Assembly (NCBI RefSeq): GCF_003054445.1
Contig: NC_042507.1
Span: forward strand, 248,001 to 312,000
Origin: Pichia kudriavzevii
Taxonomy: Eukaryota > Ascomycota > Pichiomycetes > Pichiales > Pichiaceae
DNA length: 64,000 nucleotides
Reading direction: 5' to 3'
Shown: positions 46,668 through 57,185 of the stretch, piece after piece
How positions within the stretch are numbered: position 1 is the stretch's first letter
Layout of the letters: each line of letters starts with the position of its first letter
Made by a program: the position numbers and the translations under genes
The notes under the pieces: model-generated
Seen by the model: only the letters and a program-made list of their open reading frames with translations
The model's database searches: none
What the model was told of the DNA's origin: nothing

Positions 46668-47783
46668 TCATTTGGTGAAGATAGACACCACGTCTTGGTC
46701 ATGAACTTTGTGGTTCAATCCACATTTCTGTGGTGCGTTTCCAAACTTGGACGAGGACCCCCATACTAATGCATATTTAAACTGGTCCTTAAAATCCCTG
46801 TGAATGGAATTACATACATCTTCAATAGTGGAGTCGTGCCTGACAACCATAGGCCCCTTGAAATCAGGCGGGGAGCCTCTTCTTTTGGTGTATAATCTGA
46901 GTAAGTCTAATCTATACCAGATTTCATCAACCACATCTTGAATTCCCAAATCCAACTCGCATGACATGACCACTGTATTTGGCTCTCTTGCTATCCTGTC
47001 GACTTCCTCAAGTGAGACCGAATCAATTTTGTTATAAACATATAGACATGGAGTGTATACTATATGCTGCTCATTGATGACATCAATCAAGTCATCAACA
47101 GTAACGTTTTCATCCCTAATCATAACATCTGCATTGTGTATCTTATAATCTTTCAGAATAGATGCAACCATTTTTTCATCTATATACTTTGGCGGTGTTA
47201 ATGTGTTCATCTTGATACCACCTGTCTTTTTCAGTTTGATGCTCATATTTGGTTTCTCTTTGTTTAAACGAATTCCAATGGCTTCAAGCTCTCTCTCTAA
47301 ATGTTGACGCTGCTGGTGGGATTTTGTGGCATCAAGGATAATGATGATTAGGTCGGCGGTTTTTGCTGTGGCAACAACCTGTCTACCCCTACCTCTACCT
47401 TCACTAGCTCCCCTAATAATACCCGGCAAATCAACAATTTGAATTTCAGCTCCTTCGAATTCTAACACACCAGGAACTGACGTTAGAGTTGTGAATTCGT
47501 AGGCAGCAGCTTCTGATTTGGTTTTGGTGACTTTGGATAGAAAAGAGGATTTACCAACAGAGGGATATCCAATTAAACATACACGTGCATCACCACTTTT
47601 CTGCACTTCAAACCCCTGTCCCTTGTTTGAACCTCCACTTCCTGGCTCTGGCTCAAGCAACATTCTTCTGTATTTGGCTAGTTTTCCCTTCAAAAGACCT
47701 AGATGATACTCAGTAGCCTTGTTCTTCTGAGTACGAGCCATCTCATCTTGGATTTCTTTAATCTTCCCAACAATGTCAACCAT
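46668..47783 (-). CDS. RBG2: DRG2-type translational GTPase RBG2
   Basis: 371 residues (Saccharomyces Rbg2 368) from the ATG at 47781-47783; 15 more codons upstream start at TTG. An N-terminal helix [20 protein letters not shown] precedes the G domain: G1 [11 protein letters not shown]3 [13 protein letters not shown]4 NKID, G5-like MSCELDLG. An S5D2L-type insertion follows G3, and a C-terminal TGS domain ends [19 protein letters not shown] and the [13 protein letters not shown] segment place it with DRG2/Rbg2 rather than DRG1/Rbg1. Rbg2 partners Gir2 and works with the Gcn1 pathway on ribosomes under stress. Confidence 0.95.
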   Translation of the reverse strand: MVDIVGKIKEIQDEMARTQKNKATEYHLGLLKGKLAKYRRMLLEPEPGSGGSNKGQGFEVQKSGDARVCLIGYPSVGKSSFLSKVTKTKSEAAAYEFTTLTSVPGVLEFEGAEIQIVDLPGIIRGASEGRGRGRQVVATAKTADLIIIILDATKSHQQRQHLERELEAIGIRLNKEKPNMSIKLKKTGGIKMNTLTPPKYIDEKMVASILKDYKIHNADVMIRDENVTVDDLIDVINEQHIVYTPCLYVYNKIDSVSLEEVDRIAREPNTVVMSCELDLGIQDVVDEIWYRLDLLRLYTKRRGSPPDFKGPMVVRHDSTIEDVCNSIHRDFKDQFKYALVWGSSSKFGNAPQKCGLNHKVHDQDVVSIFTK

Positions 47784-48031
47784 CTTATCTCCACTATGCT
47801 CACTTGACTGTTTATTTAACTTCTGCAAATATATTACTTCAAAAATAGATCTTCAACTTTCTCTACAACAGTTTCTATCTCAGTAATCTTCAAAAACTCA
47901 ACACATCAAAAAAAAAAAAAAAGCTAGAAAAAAAAAACACAGTGCGATTTCTAGTAGCTATTTCAATTACTAAAGTTTAGCCAGCTACATGTACTCCGTA
48001 CACAAACTTTACACACTACAGTCACCCAGCT

Positions 48032-49330
48032 CTATATTTTTAGTTCTTCCATTTTTTTGTTAAGTGTCGTTAGCTTATTAGACACGTTTTGCATGTAGTT
48101 TTCGTCTGAAAGGTACAGCCGTAGCCTCTCATCTTTTACTTCCAACAGTGGAGTCTGGTCATTTGCTTGTAAGGTACAAAGACGTATCAAATACTCTAAC
48201 AGTGCTAGCGGTGATCCACTTCCTGTATTTTTTTGAGGTTTTGTCGTTTCTATTGCTTTAGATTCCACCACTTTGATTTGATTATTTCCGCCAGCATCAT
48301 TTTCATCGTCGTCTTCTTCCTCCCCATCTTCATCCTCATCAGAGCTAGTGTTATCGGGAGTTTCATAGTCACCGAACGCAATCCATTCAACTCCAGTCTC
48401 AGATTGACTTTCTTCTGCCGAAACTACATCTTCTCTTTCTTGGCTCTCAATCAAGTCATCTCTCATTTTGAAAACCAAAACAGGAGTAGATTTATCTTCT
48501 AATTTCAATAACCGCCCTGAAGCACTGAAAAATAACTTTGCTATCTGTCTAATATCATATGTAATAGAGCCTGGCGACTCTTCGGTATCGTGGTATCTTT
48601 CATCATCAAAATCTTCTTCAACCTCCAATTCGTAGTAGTACTCCATCTCTGGATGGTGTTTTCTGAATATTTGAAACTTGCAACGTGCATATTTCTCTCT
48701 CCAAGTAATATGGCTCTCGGTATTCGGGTTATAATAGATATTGTAAAAGGTCAAAGAGAACTGGGGACCAACGGGACTCCTTTTGCCCTCCGCCATGCCT
48801 TTCAGTTCATCATTGGATTTATTCACAAGTACAGTAGCATTCAATAACCTTCCAGGAGAGACATAGTCTTGGAAATTGCTAACTGATGAAGCCCCATATG
48901 TGGTGAGAACCAAGTTTAACACCGGCACAATTTTGTCGATCTTTTCGACTAACTCATCAATCATCTTCTCGATTAATTTTATAGTCTCAGAACTCAATTG
49001 TTTATTAGGGTTACCAGAAGTGAATCGTGTTATGTCCTTGGTAAATTCATCAATGTCTTCTTTTAAATAATCAGCGAGTCTTAAAACGCTGTCCAAGTTA
49101 GAATTTCCTCTTGCTGCCATCAGTTGAATAACCCCAATCGAATAGGTAACTGTTTCAATTTTATTCTGAAGCATTTCTCGTTTCCTATCTAACTTCTTCC
49201 GTTCATTATGAGGAACCTTATCCATCAAGGTGCCAACCGATTTAATCACATAGCTCGATGCAACTTGAACACTGGACCTAACTGCAAAGGTGACCAATGT
49301 ACTACCCGCCTTGGATAACAATTGATCCAT
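48032..49330 (-). CDS. YRB30: Ran-binding protein YRB30
   Basis: 432 residues from the ATG at 49328-49330, chosen because MDQLLSKAGSTLVTFAVRSS aligns with the start of Saccharomyces Yrb30 (MDEILAKAGS). Another in-frame ATG at 49409-49411 would add 27 residues. NSNLDSVLRLADYLKEDIDE, PGRLLNATVLVNKSNDE, GPQFSLTFYNIYYNPNTESH and EDFDDERYHDTEE follow the yeast protein (440 residues) closely, as does the acidic tract (DEDEDGEEEDDDENDAG) before the C-terminal LLEYLIRLCTLQANDQ. Yrb30 binds Ran/Gsp1-GTP, inhibits RNA1-stimulated GTP hydrolysis and shuttles between nucleus and cytosol. Confidence 0.9.
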   Translation of the reverse strand: MDQLLSKAGSTLVTFAVRSSVQVASSYVIKSVGTLMDKVPHNERKKLDRKREMLQNKIETVTYSIGVIQLMAARGNSNLDSVLRLADYLKEDIDEFTKDITRFTSGNPNKQLSSETIKLIEKMIDELVEKIDKIVPVLNLVLTTYGASSVSNFQDYVSPGRLLNATVLVNKSNDELKGMAEGKRSPVGPQFSLTFYNIYYNPNTESHITWREKYARCKFQIFRKHHPEMEYYYELEVEEDFDDERYHDTEESPGSITYDIRQIAKLFFSASGRLLKLEDKSTPVLVFKMRDDLIESQEREDVVSAEESQSETGVEWIAFGDYETPDNTSSDEDEDGEEEDDDENDAGGNNQIKVVESKAIETTKPQKNTGSGSPLALLEYLIRLCTLQANDQTPLLEVKDERLRLYLSDENYMQNVSNKLTTLNKKMEELKI

Positions 49331-49411
49331 CACTAAGTTTGCCTTGTTTGCTGTACTTATAGGATATGACAATTGCCCAGTGTGTGGCAACACTGTAAGA
49401 GACTTGTGCAT

Positions 49412-50568
49412 TATAAACACGCGTTTGACAGATCTGGAAAGCAACACTTTAAAAAAAAAAACGGCTGTTACCTTTTACGCAATCCTATTAACAAAGCTGC
49501 ACGGTGCAGTCATATTCTTTTTTTGCTTGGCATTGTAAACAGGTATTAATACTCCTCCCTCTGATGTAATTGTGTATTGAATGCAAAGAGTCAAGGATAA
49601 ACCTGGATTAAATGAGGTCAAATCAAAAAGATCATTCTCTGCAAGCATCTAGTGGGCGATAAAGAACTCTGCACACAAATGTCTACATCAGTGTATTGGT
49701 AAGGGAGCTGACCTCCGTACAGATGAGTTGCCCGGTTGCTTAAGCAACAGTGATACCTTGATTGATGGTGCAGTTAATAGCTAGACTATAATATATTACC
49801 CTTTTAAATTGATATGGATTTGTATGAATAGGAAGACAAAGTGGTACGATGGAGTTACTCCTTTACAGATATTTTGAGGTATGGACTTTTCTTTCATTAT
49901 TAGCTTTTTATATGCCCATAATTTCAGAATTACCCTCAAATACAATCTCAAACTTATCCTTTTAGATAGTATTGTCTTCAATTTGAAAGTTCTGTTACAG
50001 AATTTCTCATTTTGTCACTCCTAAAGACACACCGCAGATCACTAGTGTTATACAATGTTATAGGGTTTCGATATGAGGTTCAAAAAGCTCCTTTTTTTGC
50101 AGAATCCTCTAATGTTTCTGCAAAACCCAGTTAATTTGTTGATTAGTTGTGTGTTATGTCAATGATGTTGAGAAAAGTAGTGTTACATGTGCCTCTTTAT
50201 TTCTTTTTGCTCACTTAGTGATAATAATGATGTTTACTCTTTTATCCTCTGATATGAACAAGTTTAACTTACAAATTTCTTTGAAGTTATTTTTGTCTCT
50301 ATATGAATAACCCAGAGTTTTATAACAACACATTAGTCTTATAATTGTCGAAACAAAACCCAACCATACTTCATCTTCAACAAATCCCAACATCGACGCT
50401 GGAATTAAATTATAAAAAAATGGGGTATACTCACTACTAATGCAGCTAGTGGCAATAGTAAAGACATTCAAAGTCGTTCTACCAAATACAAATATATGGC
50501 ACTTTACTTAATTCGGCAGAAAGTCTAAAACTTATATTAAAATTATACTTCTCATCTACGAAAGCTAA
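49412..50568. other. Intergenic region YRB30 to DEG1
   Basis: 1157 bp between minus-strand genes. It begins with ACGCGT (49419-49424) and an A10 run. The rest is AT-rich with no repeat, tRNA or recognised RNA. Two short minus-strand frames (61 codons at 49796-49981, 86 codons at 50211-50471) have no features and are not called. The length is unusual for this window, so an unannotated noncoding RNA is possible. Confidence 0.4.
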
Positions 50569-51918
50569 TTATATGTTTGTGTGTGGCCTCTTCTTCGACT
50601 CCAGCTTTTTACCTCTCCATTTGGAGTTAATTTGCTCTGCTGTCTCCAACTTAGGCCTATATTCATACATGATATATTTTTTCATTGCCTGACCTAGTCC
50701 ATCGCCAAGATTAATATGTATCTTTTGAGAGTCATCCTTGTATTTCATATTGCAAAATGATCGCATAAAGTCAGAAATGATAGCCTTAATCTTGTAATCA
50801 TTCCAAAGGCCATTAACTGATGCATTGACATTGAAATTTCTCATTGGGCCACTGGTCCATTTCACATTATCTGTAAACCCACAGTCATAGAGAACCAATG
50901 GAATATCGTGGGCCATTTTATATGTTGGACGAGATGGATTGAGAGAAATATCAAGGAGCTCTTTGACTATTTCTGGAGCTTCCAAACCTTGACCAACTGT
51001 CAATAGCACGGCAACCATGCATCTAACTTGGTGCCAGAGAAACGCCGTGCCTTTTAAATTGAATACGTACATGTTCTTTTCACCTTCTATTGGATCAATC
51101 TGTGATACTAAAATAGACCTTTTGAAGTTTGTAATCTGCTTGGAAGCATCAATTTTACAAAAATTCCGAAAGTCATTTTCACCTAAATAGTAGGAGGCGG
51201 CTGTATTCATTGCATCTATGTCAAGTCCGTCGCCATTGAAAATATACTTATAATGTCTGAACGTACAACTGAATCTTGCATCAAAATCCTTCGGTGGTCT
51301 CAAGCAAGCACTGTGAACTCTGATATCATCAGGTAAGGCCTGATTGATGGATTTGATATAATCTATTTCTTTTTCATCATTTTTCGGATCTTTCAACTCC
51401 TCTTCTGTCAATTTGGATCGAACAGTAAGGGAAATCACTTGGTTCATTGCGCTCACGCCTCTGTCGGTTCTCCCACATCTACTAAAATCACATTCTTCCT
51501 GATTGATAGAACCAATGAGTTTGATTCGAAATAATGCCTCCATTATTTTCTCTTCAACTGTTGGTAATTCAGTCCTCTCTCCCTGCAGTGCAAGACCCTG
51601 ATAATTCCATCCTAAATATGAAAAACGTAAAGCAATCTTCCTCTTCGTGTACTTGGAAAAATCGAAAGTTTTCTGCTTTTTAGTTTTCGGTAAGTTTTCT
51701 ACAACCTTTTCATCGACCGTGTCACTCTGCTCGAGTTTACTGTTGCGTCCTTCTAGTTCATAGATTTTTGATAATAATTGTTTTCTAGACCAATTGGAGT
51801 AATCATTGCTTTGTGTTTCCATCTTGCCAGCTGTCATGCTTTGAAATCTTGCAAAAATCCTAATAGACTGTCCTGATAATCGGATCTTTGGAATTAACAT
51901 CAAGCATCTGTTTAACAT
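50569..51918 (-). CDS. DEG1: tRNA pseudouridine(38/39) synthase DEG1 (PUS3)
   Basis: 449 residues (yeast Deg1 442). The TruA-type core has KRKIALRFSYLGWNYQGLALQ, then SRCGRTDRGVSAMNQV with the catalytic Asp of GRTDRGVSA, RFSCTFRHYKYIF, and GTAFLWHQVRCMVAVLLTVG. The KTKKQKTFDFSKY linker before the core is typical of Pus3. The enzyme forms pseudouridine at positions 38 and 39 of the anticodon arm. A basic C-terminal tail (WRGKKLESKKRPH) ends the protein. The N-terminal 30 residues are basic and could target mitochondria in part. First ATG. Confidence 0.93.
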   Translation of the reverse strand: MLNRCLMLIPKIRLSGQSIRIFARFQSMTAGKMETQSNDYSNWSRKQLLSKIYELEGRNSKLEQSDTVDEKVVENLPKTKKQKTFDFSKYTKRKIALRFSYLGWNYQGLALQGERTELPTVEEKIMEALFRIKLIGSINQEECDFSRCGRTDRGVSAMNQVISLTVRSKLTEEELKDPKNDEKEIDYIKSINQALPDDIRVHSACLRPPKDFDARFSCTFRHYKYIFNGDGLDIDAMNTAASYYLGENDFRNFCKIDASKQITNFKRSILVSQIDPIEGEKNMYVFNLKGTAFLWHQVRCMVAVLLTVGQGLEAPEIVKELLDISLNPSRPTYKMAHDIPLVLYDCGFTDNVKWTSGPMRNFNVNASVNGLWNDYKIKAIISDFMRSFCNMKYKDDSQKIHINLGDGLGQAMKKYIMYEYRPKLETAEQINSKWRGKKLESKKRPHTNI

Positions 51919-53268
51919 GCAGTTTCATATGTACTTTCTGAATTGGATTTTGTTACCAGTGAAAGTCGTGAAGACCGAAAAAAAAAACTTCAATATCATT
52001 TCGCTACTTAAACTAAAACCGTTGAAATTAACCCGTAAAACGCAAGATTCACCAAAAACGTTGAAGTACCTTAAAATGCAAATGTAGGTGATTGGTAGTT
52101 ATCCTACTGCATGGCATCATAGTTCGGTTATTTTTGCTAAATTTGGAATGGTTTTTTTCATGGAGACTGAACGTATGCTAGAATCACTTATTTGTTTGGC
52201 CCAAACGTTGTGTTTAGTATACTGAATATAACTTAGGAGGAGGCTCAATGAAGATTCAGTGAGCTAATGCTATGCCTATCATTGACGCTGCTAGTTCCAT
52301 TAATCTTGCATCTTTAAATATATCCGTTGTCATCCCCTCGGAGCTTAGTGAACATAAAAAGCTCTCAGCCTTGATCGAAACAAGGATCAAAGTTTCTATT
52401 GTAGCTTGTGTATCGTGTTTTCTGTCCTTTCATACTTAACATTACATTTTTTGAACAACAGTCGTCACTGAATAAACAAAGAAATAATTAGGAATAAATA
52501 TCACATTTTGCTGCTTGGTACAAGTATCTTTTAGGAAAGATTGTCAGATTGGTGATTGTACGTGATGTGGCCACCAGGTTCTACAGCAAATTCCTCCAAC
52601 AAATGAGGAGTCTTTGAGATATAAAAATTACCCCTCACTATGGGAATGGACAATTATAACGATAGTAGACTTTATAGGAAATACCTTGGCAACAGCACCA
52701 AAACAAGCACAAATAAACCATAATGGGACTAATCATTATATACCGCGTGTTTAGGAATAAATCAAATGTAGGCTACACTTTCCTTCTCAACCACTTGCCC
52801 CCAATAAAAAACTAAAAGGTACATGGCATCATTACATCGTATAGCTAAAAACGGTTCAGCTCATTTTTCTTAGTTCGTGATGCTCGGAACTTTTCCTGGT
52901 TCCAGCCCTGCTTTCTTCAGAAACAAGATCAAAAGGACAAGTTAAAGATAAGAAGTCTTCCGCAAGTCAATTGTATCAAAGAAAACCAATAGAAAAATAG
53001 TGGACTATCAGTTCCTACGAGCAATAACGATAGCAATAATAGCAACACATCTCTTCTTTAAAAAGTGCAGTTTTACGCACAGCTAACTTTGTCAGCAACA
53101 TGAAAAGAATTCTTTGATAAAATTTCGTTGCAAGAGTTTTTTTTTTTTTCCTTAGCACATTTTTAACATTTTTCTATCAACGTTTTCAATTTCTTGATGT
53201 TCCGGATTAAACTATAATTGAACATTTTGTTACAGAAGCTGAATACTAAGCTAGAAGCACATATCTCA
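51919..53268. promoter_or_regulatory. Long divergent intergenic region DEG1 / SPB4
   Basis: 1350 bp, the longest gene-free stretch in the window. Features: A10 at 51980, several AATAAATATC-type AT words, and T13 at 53138-53150 upstream of SPB4. I looked for tRNA B-boxes and for U-snRNA, RNase P and C/D-box signatures by eye and recognised none. An unlisted noncoding RNA cannot be excluded. Confidence 0.45.
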
Positions 53269-55107
53269 ATGAAGCCAGAAGCAACTTCTGTGTCATGGGA
53301 AAGTCTATCGTATAAAATCCAGCCATGGATACATGATGCGATGATCTCATTAGGTTTTACATCAATGACACCGGTCCAAGCATCAACAATTCCACTTTTA
53401 TCTCAACACAAGGACGTTGTAGTTGAAGCGGTTACCGGTTCAGGAAAAACTCTAGCATATATTATACCAGTTTTGGAGAAAATCACCAAACTTTTAGAGG
53501 AAAATGAATTGAAGAAGGGACATTTCGGTGCTCTGATAGTAGCGCCAACTAGAGAATTAGCAGACCAAATAGATACTGTCATGAATTCGATTCTTGAACT
53601 TCAACCAGAGAATGTGAAAAATATAAAATCACAGAGATTAGTTGGATCCATTCAAAGTGTAAGGGAAGATTTGAGCACCTTTTTGTTGGAAAAGCCACAG
53701 ATTCTAATTGGTACACCTGGTAGAGTCATTGATTTCTTATCAAACAATTCAGTCAAGACTTCAAAATGCGAGATATTGATTCTGGATGAGGCCGACAAAC
53801 TTTTGGATATTGGATTTATCAATGACACTCAATCAATTGTTCGGTTTTTACCAAGTCAACGAAGAACCGGTTTGTTTTCGGCAACAATATCTGGTGCAGG
53901 TAACGAAATTTTTAAAACGGGTATGACAAACCCTGTAAAAGTGACTGTCAAATCTTCGTCGCTCGCCGCTGCAGCCGCTCCACAGAGCTTGAATCTCTCA
54001 TATATGGTTGTTAAACCATCACTGAAGTTGAAAATCCTGTTTAATATGATACTTAAATTTCGATTTAAAAAAGCAATTGTTTACTTCCCAACCAATTTTG
54101 CAGTTACTCATTTTTATTCAATATTTACACATCTCTTGGAAAAGTCCGAACATGTCCAAGGTGAGTTAGATATCGTCATATCTTCTTTACATGGTAAATT
54201 AGATGCAAAGCCACGTATGAAAACATTAAGCAAATTTGCTGAAGGATATGCGACAAAATCTGTGCTATTTACAACAGACGTTGCAGCAAGAGGATTGGAT
54301 ATTCCTGATGTTGATTTAGTTATCCAATTAGATCCCCCAACTGAACCTGATGTTTTTTTGCACAGATGTGGTAGAACAGGAAGAGCAAATAGGATTGGTA
54401 ATGCAATTACCATGTTAAGCGAAGGTAGAGAAGAGGAATACGTTAACTTTTTGGATATTAAAAACATCCAGCTTAGAAAACAGGATGTGCCCAGTGTTTC
54501 CGATAAAGAGAGTGAATGGTATAATCAGGAGTTTAAGAGTTGGTTGTTAGTTGATAGAATACGGTATGATCACTCTGTAAGGTGCTACGTTGCATATGTT
54601 CGATACTATTCCAAGCATGTTGCATCTTCTATTTTCCGCCTTTCTGAGCTAGACTATTATAGCTTGGCTAAATTACATGGCCTAACGAGATTTCCGAAAA
54701 TGCCGGAGAATAAGTACATCAAGAGTTTCCCTGAAGACGGTTGGATAGACGATTCTATAGATTTTGACCATTATCAGTACAAAGACACGGCTAAAGAAGA
54801 GGCACGACTACAAGAACTCAAAACAGAACGGAGAAAGAAGGAAAGAAAAGAAAAAGCTTTGTTGAAGAAAGAGCTGAAAGAAAAAAACTCTGCTTGGAGT
54901 AAAAAAGTGGAGAGCAAAGAAACAAAATTGGAAAGAAGAGAGAAGATGGCAAAGAGAAGGGAAGCTGTTGAAGCTGAAATCAAAAGACAAAGAGAACAAG
55001 AAGATTCTGATGAATCAGAAGTTGAAGTTGATTGGAAAGACCTGGTTCGTGCAAATAAGAAAAAGAAGGCTAAGGTCCAAAGCAATGGCTTTTTTGATGA
55101 TTTATAA
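53269..55107 (+). CDS. SPB4: DEAD-box RNA helicase SPB4
   Basis: 612 residues from the ATG at 53269 (yeast Spb4 606); the upstream extension starts at TTG. Motifs in order: TPVQASTIPLL (Q), AVTGSGKTLAY (I), APTRELADQ (Ia), GTPGRVIDF (Ib), LDEADKLLD (II), FSATISG (III), TTDVAARGLDIPDVD (V) and HRCGRTGRAN (VI). SWESLSYKIQPWIHDAM before the Q motif and the C-terminal SWLLVDRIRYDHSVRCYVAY are specific for Spb4. The Lys/Glu-rich tail is also typical. Spb4 acts in the nucleolus on 66S pre-ribosomes during 60S assembly. Confidence 0.94.
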   Translation: MKPEATSVSWESLSYKIQPWIHDAMISLGFTSMTPVQASTIPLLSQHKDVVVEAVTGSGKTLAYIIPVLEKITKLLEENELKKGHFGALIVAPTRELADQIDTVMNSILELQPENVKNIKSQRLVGSIQSVREDLSTFLLEKPQILIGTPGRVIDFLSNNSVKTSKCEILILDEADKLLDIGFINDTQSIVRFLPSQRRTGLFSATISGAGNEIFKTGMTNPVKVTVKSSSLAAAAAPQSLNLSYMVVKPSLKLKILFNMILKFRFKKAIVYFPTNFAVTHFYSIFTHLLEKSEHVQGELDIVISSLHGKLDAKPRMKTLSKFAEGYATKSVLFTTDVAARGLDIPDVDLVIQLDPPTEPDVFLHRCGRTGRANRIGNAITMLSEGREEEYVNFLDIKNIQLRKQDVPSVSDKESEWYNQEFKSWLLVDRIRYDHSVRCYVAYVRYYSKHVASSIFRLSELDYYSLAKLHGLTRFPKMPENKYIKSFPEDGWIDDSIDFDHYQYKDTAKEEARLQELKTERRKKERKEKALLKKELKEKNSAWSKKVESKETKLERREKMAKRREAVEAEIKRQREQEDSDESEVEVDWKDLVRANKKKKAKVQSNGFFDDL

Positions 55108-55181
55108 ACTGTATCTATAGAAAATTATCTAAATGTAGATTTAAAACGGTCAAAAAAGAAGAACAAAAAAGAAGCTCAATA

Positions 55182-56339
55182 TCATACATTCAAAACATCT
55201 TCCAGTGTAAGGTTTTTATCCACTTTTAATGCTTCCTTCCAAAACTTAGATAAATGACGAGAGCCGGAATCACAGGCAATAATGACTATCCTAGAACCAG
55301 GGGCTGCATTTTTAGCCACTTTGACTGCCGCAACAGCATTAATGCTGCTGCTTGAACCTACAAACAATCCGTCATTTGAGCTTAAAAATCTAGCCATGCG
55401 AACTGCTTGCTCATCAGTAACCCTAATGGCATCATCGACACAGTGTTCACCCTGAAGAAAATTATGAGTAATTCTGTTCAAACCAACACCCTCAATTATT
55501 GTATCAACTTGATGTCTACGTCTAGTACCTTCCTTTTCCACAGTGTCGTACATCACGCCATATTTTACTCGGTTGAACATACCTGAGCCCTGTGGATCAG
55601 CTAAAAATATTTTGACTTTCCTGCTGACAGACTTCAGGAACTTGGAACATCCAGCAATAGTTCCTCCAGTTCCAGAGCCCGTAATGAAATAATCAATGTT
55701 GTGATCCATTTGCTCCCAAATTTCGGGCCCCGTAGTGTTATAATGAACTCTCCAATTGTTATCGTTTTCAAACTGATCAGCAAAAACCCCATTTGCTTGT
55801 GTGGATTTATCATTTCTGAGTGCTAGTGCTCCTTTCCTAGCTGCATTGACATACTGGTTTGGATCAACAATCGATGCAGGCTTTACTTTCTCAATCTCTG
55901 CACCATAACTATCCAAAAGCTGAAGTTTTTCTAAAGAGGTGTCATCGGGCAAACAGATGTGGGCAGTGTAGCCAAGAGAATTGCATAACATTGCAAATGA
56001 AATTCCTGTTGAACCAGAAGTGCCTTCAAACAATACATCTCCTCTTCCAGGCACTAACTCTCCAATTTCTTCAAAGTGCCTGATGACAGACAATGCAACT
56101 CTATCTTTGGCCGAGCCTCCAGGATTTGCAAGTTCTAACTTGGCATAAATCTCACAGCCGGTTGCCTCAGACAAAGATTTGATTCTAACCATTGGTGTAT
56201 TTCCTATCAAGTCAGCAACATTTTCACGCTTTCTGGGGACATCTTTCGCAGCCCCATTCAAAGACTTGATGATTTTGTAAGTAAGTATAGAAGCACTGAC
56301 TGATACTATAACTGAGTATACAAAGGCCTTGCCTGACAT
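55182..56339 (-). CDS. MCY1: Mitochondrial-outer-membrane cysteine-synthase-like protein MCY1
   Basis: 385 residues (Saccharomyces Mcy1/Ygr012w 393). An N-terminal hydrophobic segment (6-24, YSVIVSVSASILTYKIIKSL) serves as a signal anchor. The fold-type II PLP core follows: LIGNTPMVRI, LANPGGSAKDRVA with the PLP lysine, FEGTSGSTGISFA, FITGSGTGGTIAG and FVGSSSSINAVAA. These resemble cysteine synthase and CBS. Yeast Mcy1 is on the mitochondrial outer membrane but is not the main route to cysteine. Active-site residues look intact, so some O-acetylserine or related activity is possible, which is inference. Divergent from the membrane orphan by 174 bp. Confidence 0.88.
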   Translation of the reverse strand: MSGKAFVYSVIVSVSASILTYKIIKSLNGAAKDVPRKRENVADLIGNTPMVRIKSLSEATGCEIYAKLELANPGGSAKDRVALSVIRHFEEIGELVPGRGDVLFEGTSGSTGISFAMLCNSLGYTAHICLPDDTSLEKLQLLDSYGAEIEKVKPASIVDPNQYVNAARKGALALRNDKSTQANGVFADQFENDNNWRVHYNTTGPEIWEQMDHNIDYFITGSGTGGTIAGCSKFLKSVSRKVKIFLADPQGSGMFNRVKYGVMYDTVEKEGTRRRHQVDTIIEGVGLNRITHNFLQGEHCVDDAIRVTDEQAVRMARFLSSNDGLFVGSSSSINAVAAVKVAKNAAPGSRIVIIACDSGSRHLSKFWKEALKVDKNLTLEDVLNV

Positions 56340-56513
56340 GTTATTATGCTTGATAGGTAAATTTTATTCAACAAATTATTTATAAGAATAATTCCGTACT
56401 GAACGAAAATCCATCAACGCATGAAAAATGCCCGATATGAGCGAAATTGAACGCCATAAACCGTTTGACCAGAATAAGAGAACAACTTGTATTGCCCTGA
56501 CAAAACGATAAAG

Positions 56514-57161
56514 ATGAATTTTGGAGATAACCTGACCAAGTTATATGAACGGGCTAGGACAAATGATGCGGTTGTTTTGTTCAATGCCTTTACAAATAAA
56601 TACATCCTTAGAACACTTAATAAAACAGAGTTTACGTCACATTTAGTACAATCAGCACCTTCTAGAATAGTTACAGTTACATTAATATACATGGGTATTT
56701 TATTAGCTGCATATGAAATTGTGCTACATACTGGTGTGTTTTTGGGGATTTGGAAGAATCCGGCTGATGAAGTGTTCAAGGAGATTCCAGTTCACTGTGC
56801 ACACGTCTATGTCAACATAAACCTGATAAAAAAGGAGGATGCAAGAAGGAAACATGATCAATCAGTAAAGCCAAAGTATCTTCTCAAGTACCCTATTGTG
56901 TACCACTTCGAATTCAGTCCTGAAGAATACGCACATGAAGAATTTGGAACAGATTTGAAGTTCTTGAAAGGCAAAGTTCAACAATGGTTTCTGACCTCAG
57001 AGGTATACCATCACAACAAGGAGGAAATCAGTGAAGAAATTACGATGGATGACTTCAAATTCTATAATAAACACCGGGAGCTATTGGTGGGAGACGACAA
57101 ATACCTTTGTGATTTGGATATCGGAACAGGAGAAACAGTTTACTGTGTCATTCATTATTAA
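56514..57161 (+). CDS. Orphan single-pass membrane protein
   Basis: 215 residues from the ATG at 56514 (the longer frame begins at TTG). I do not recognise it. One hydrophobic segment (about 54-79, IVTVTLIYMGILLAAYEIVL) divides a soluble N-terminus (NFGDNLTKLYERARTNDAVV) from a larger C-terminal domain rich in charged and aromatic residues. The last residues (LDIGTGETVYCVIHY) could be a small beta-rich domain. Nothing suggests a catalytic motif or signal peptide. It lies between MCY1 and CWC25, convergent with CWC25 (24 bp between stops). The full-length open frame and codon use like its neighbours argue that it is real. Confidence 0.7.
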   Translation: MNFGDNLTKLYERARTNDAVVLFNAFTNKYILRTLNKTEFTSHLVQSAPSRIVTVTLIYMGILLAAYEIVLHTGVFLGIWKNPADEVFKEIPVHCAHVYVNINLIKKEDARRKHDQSVKPKYLLKYPIVYHFEFSPEEYAHEEFGTDLKFLKGKVQQWFLTSEVYHHNKEEISEEITMDDFKFYNKHRELLVGDDKYLCDLDIGTGETVYCVIHY

Positions 57162-57185
57162 GTGAAAAGAAAAAAGAATCTTCCT

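Noticed and set aside
49796-50471. Two short minus-strand frames (61 and 86 codons) upstream of DEG1
   Set aside because: No motif, AT-rich composition expected by chance, no clear promoter. Not supported as genes.
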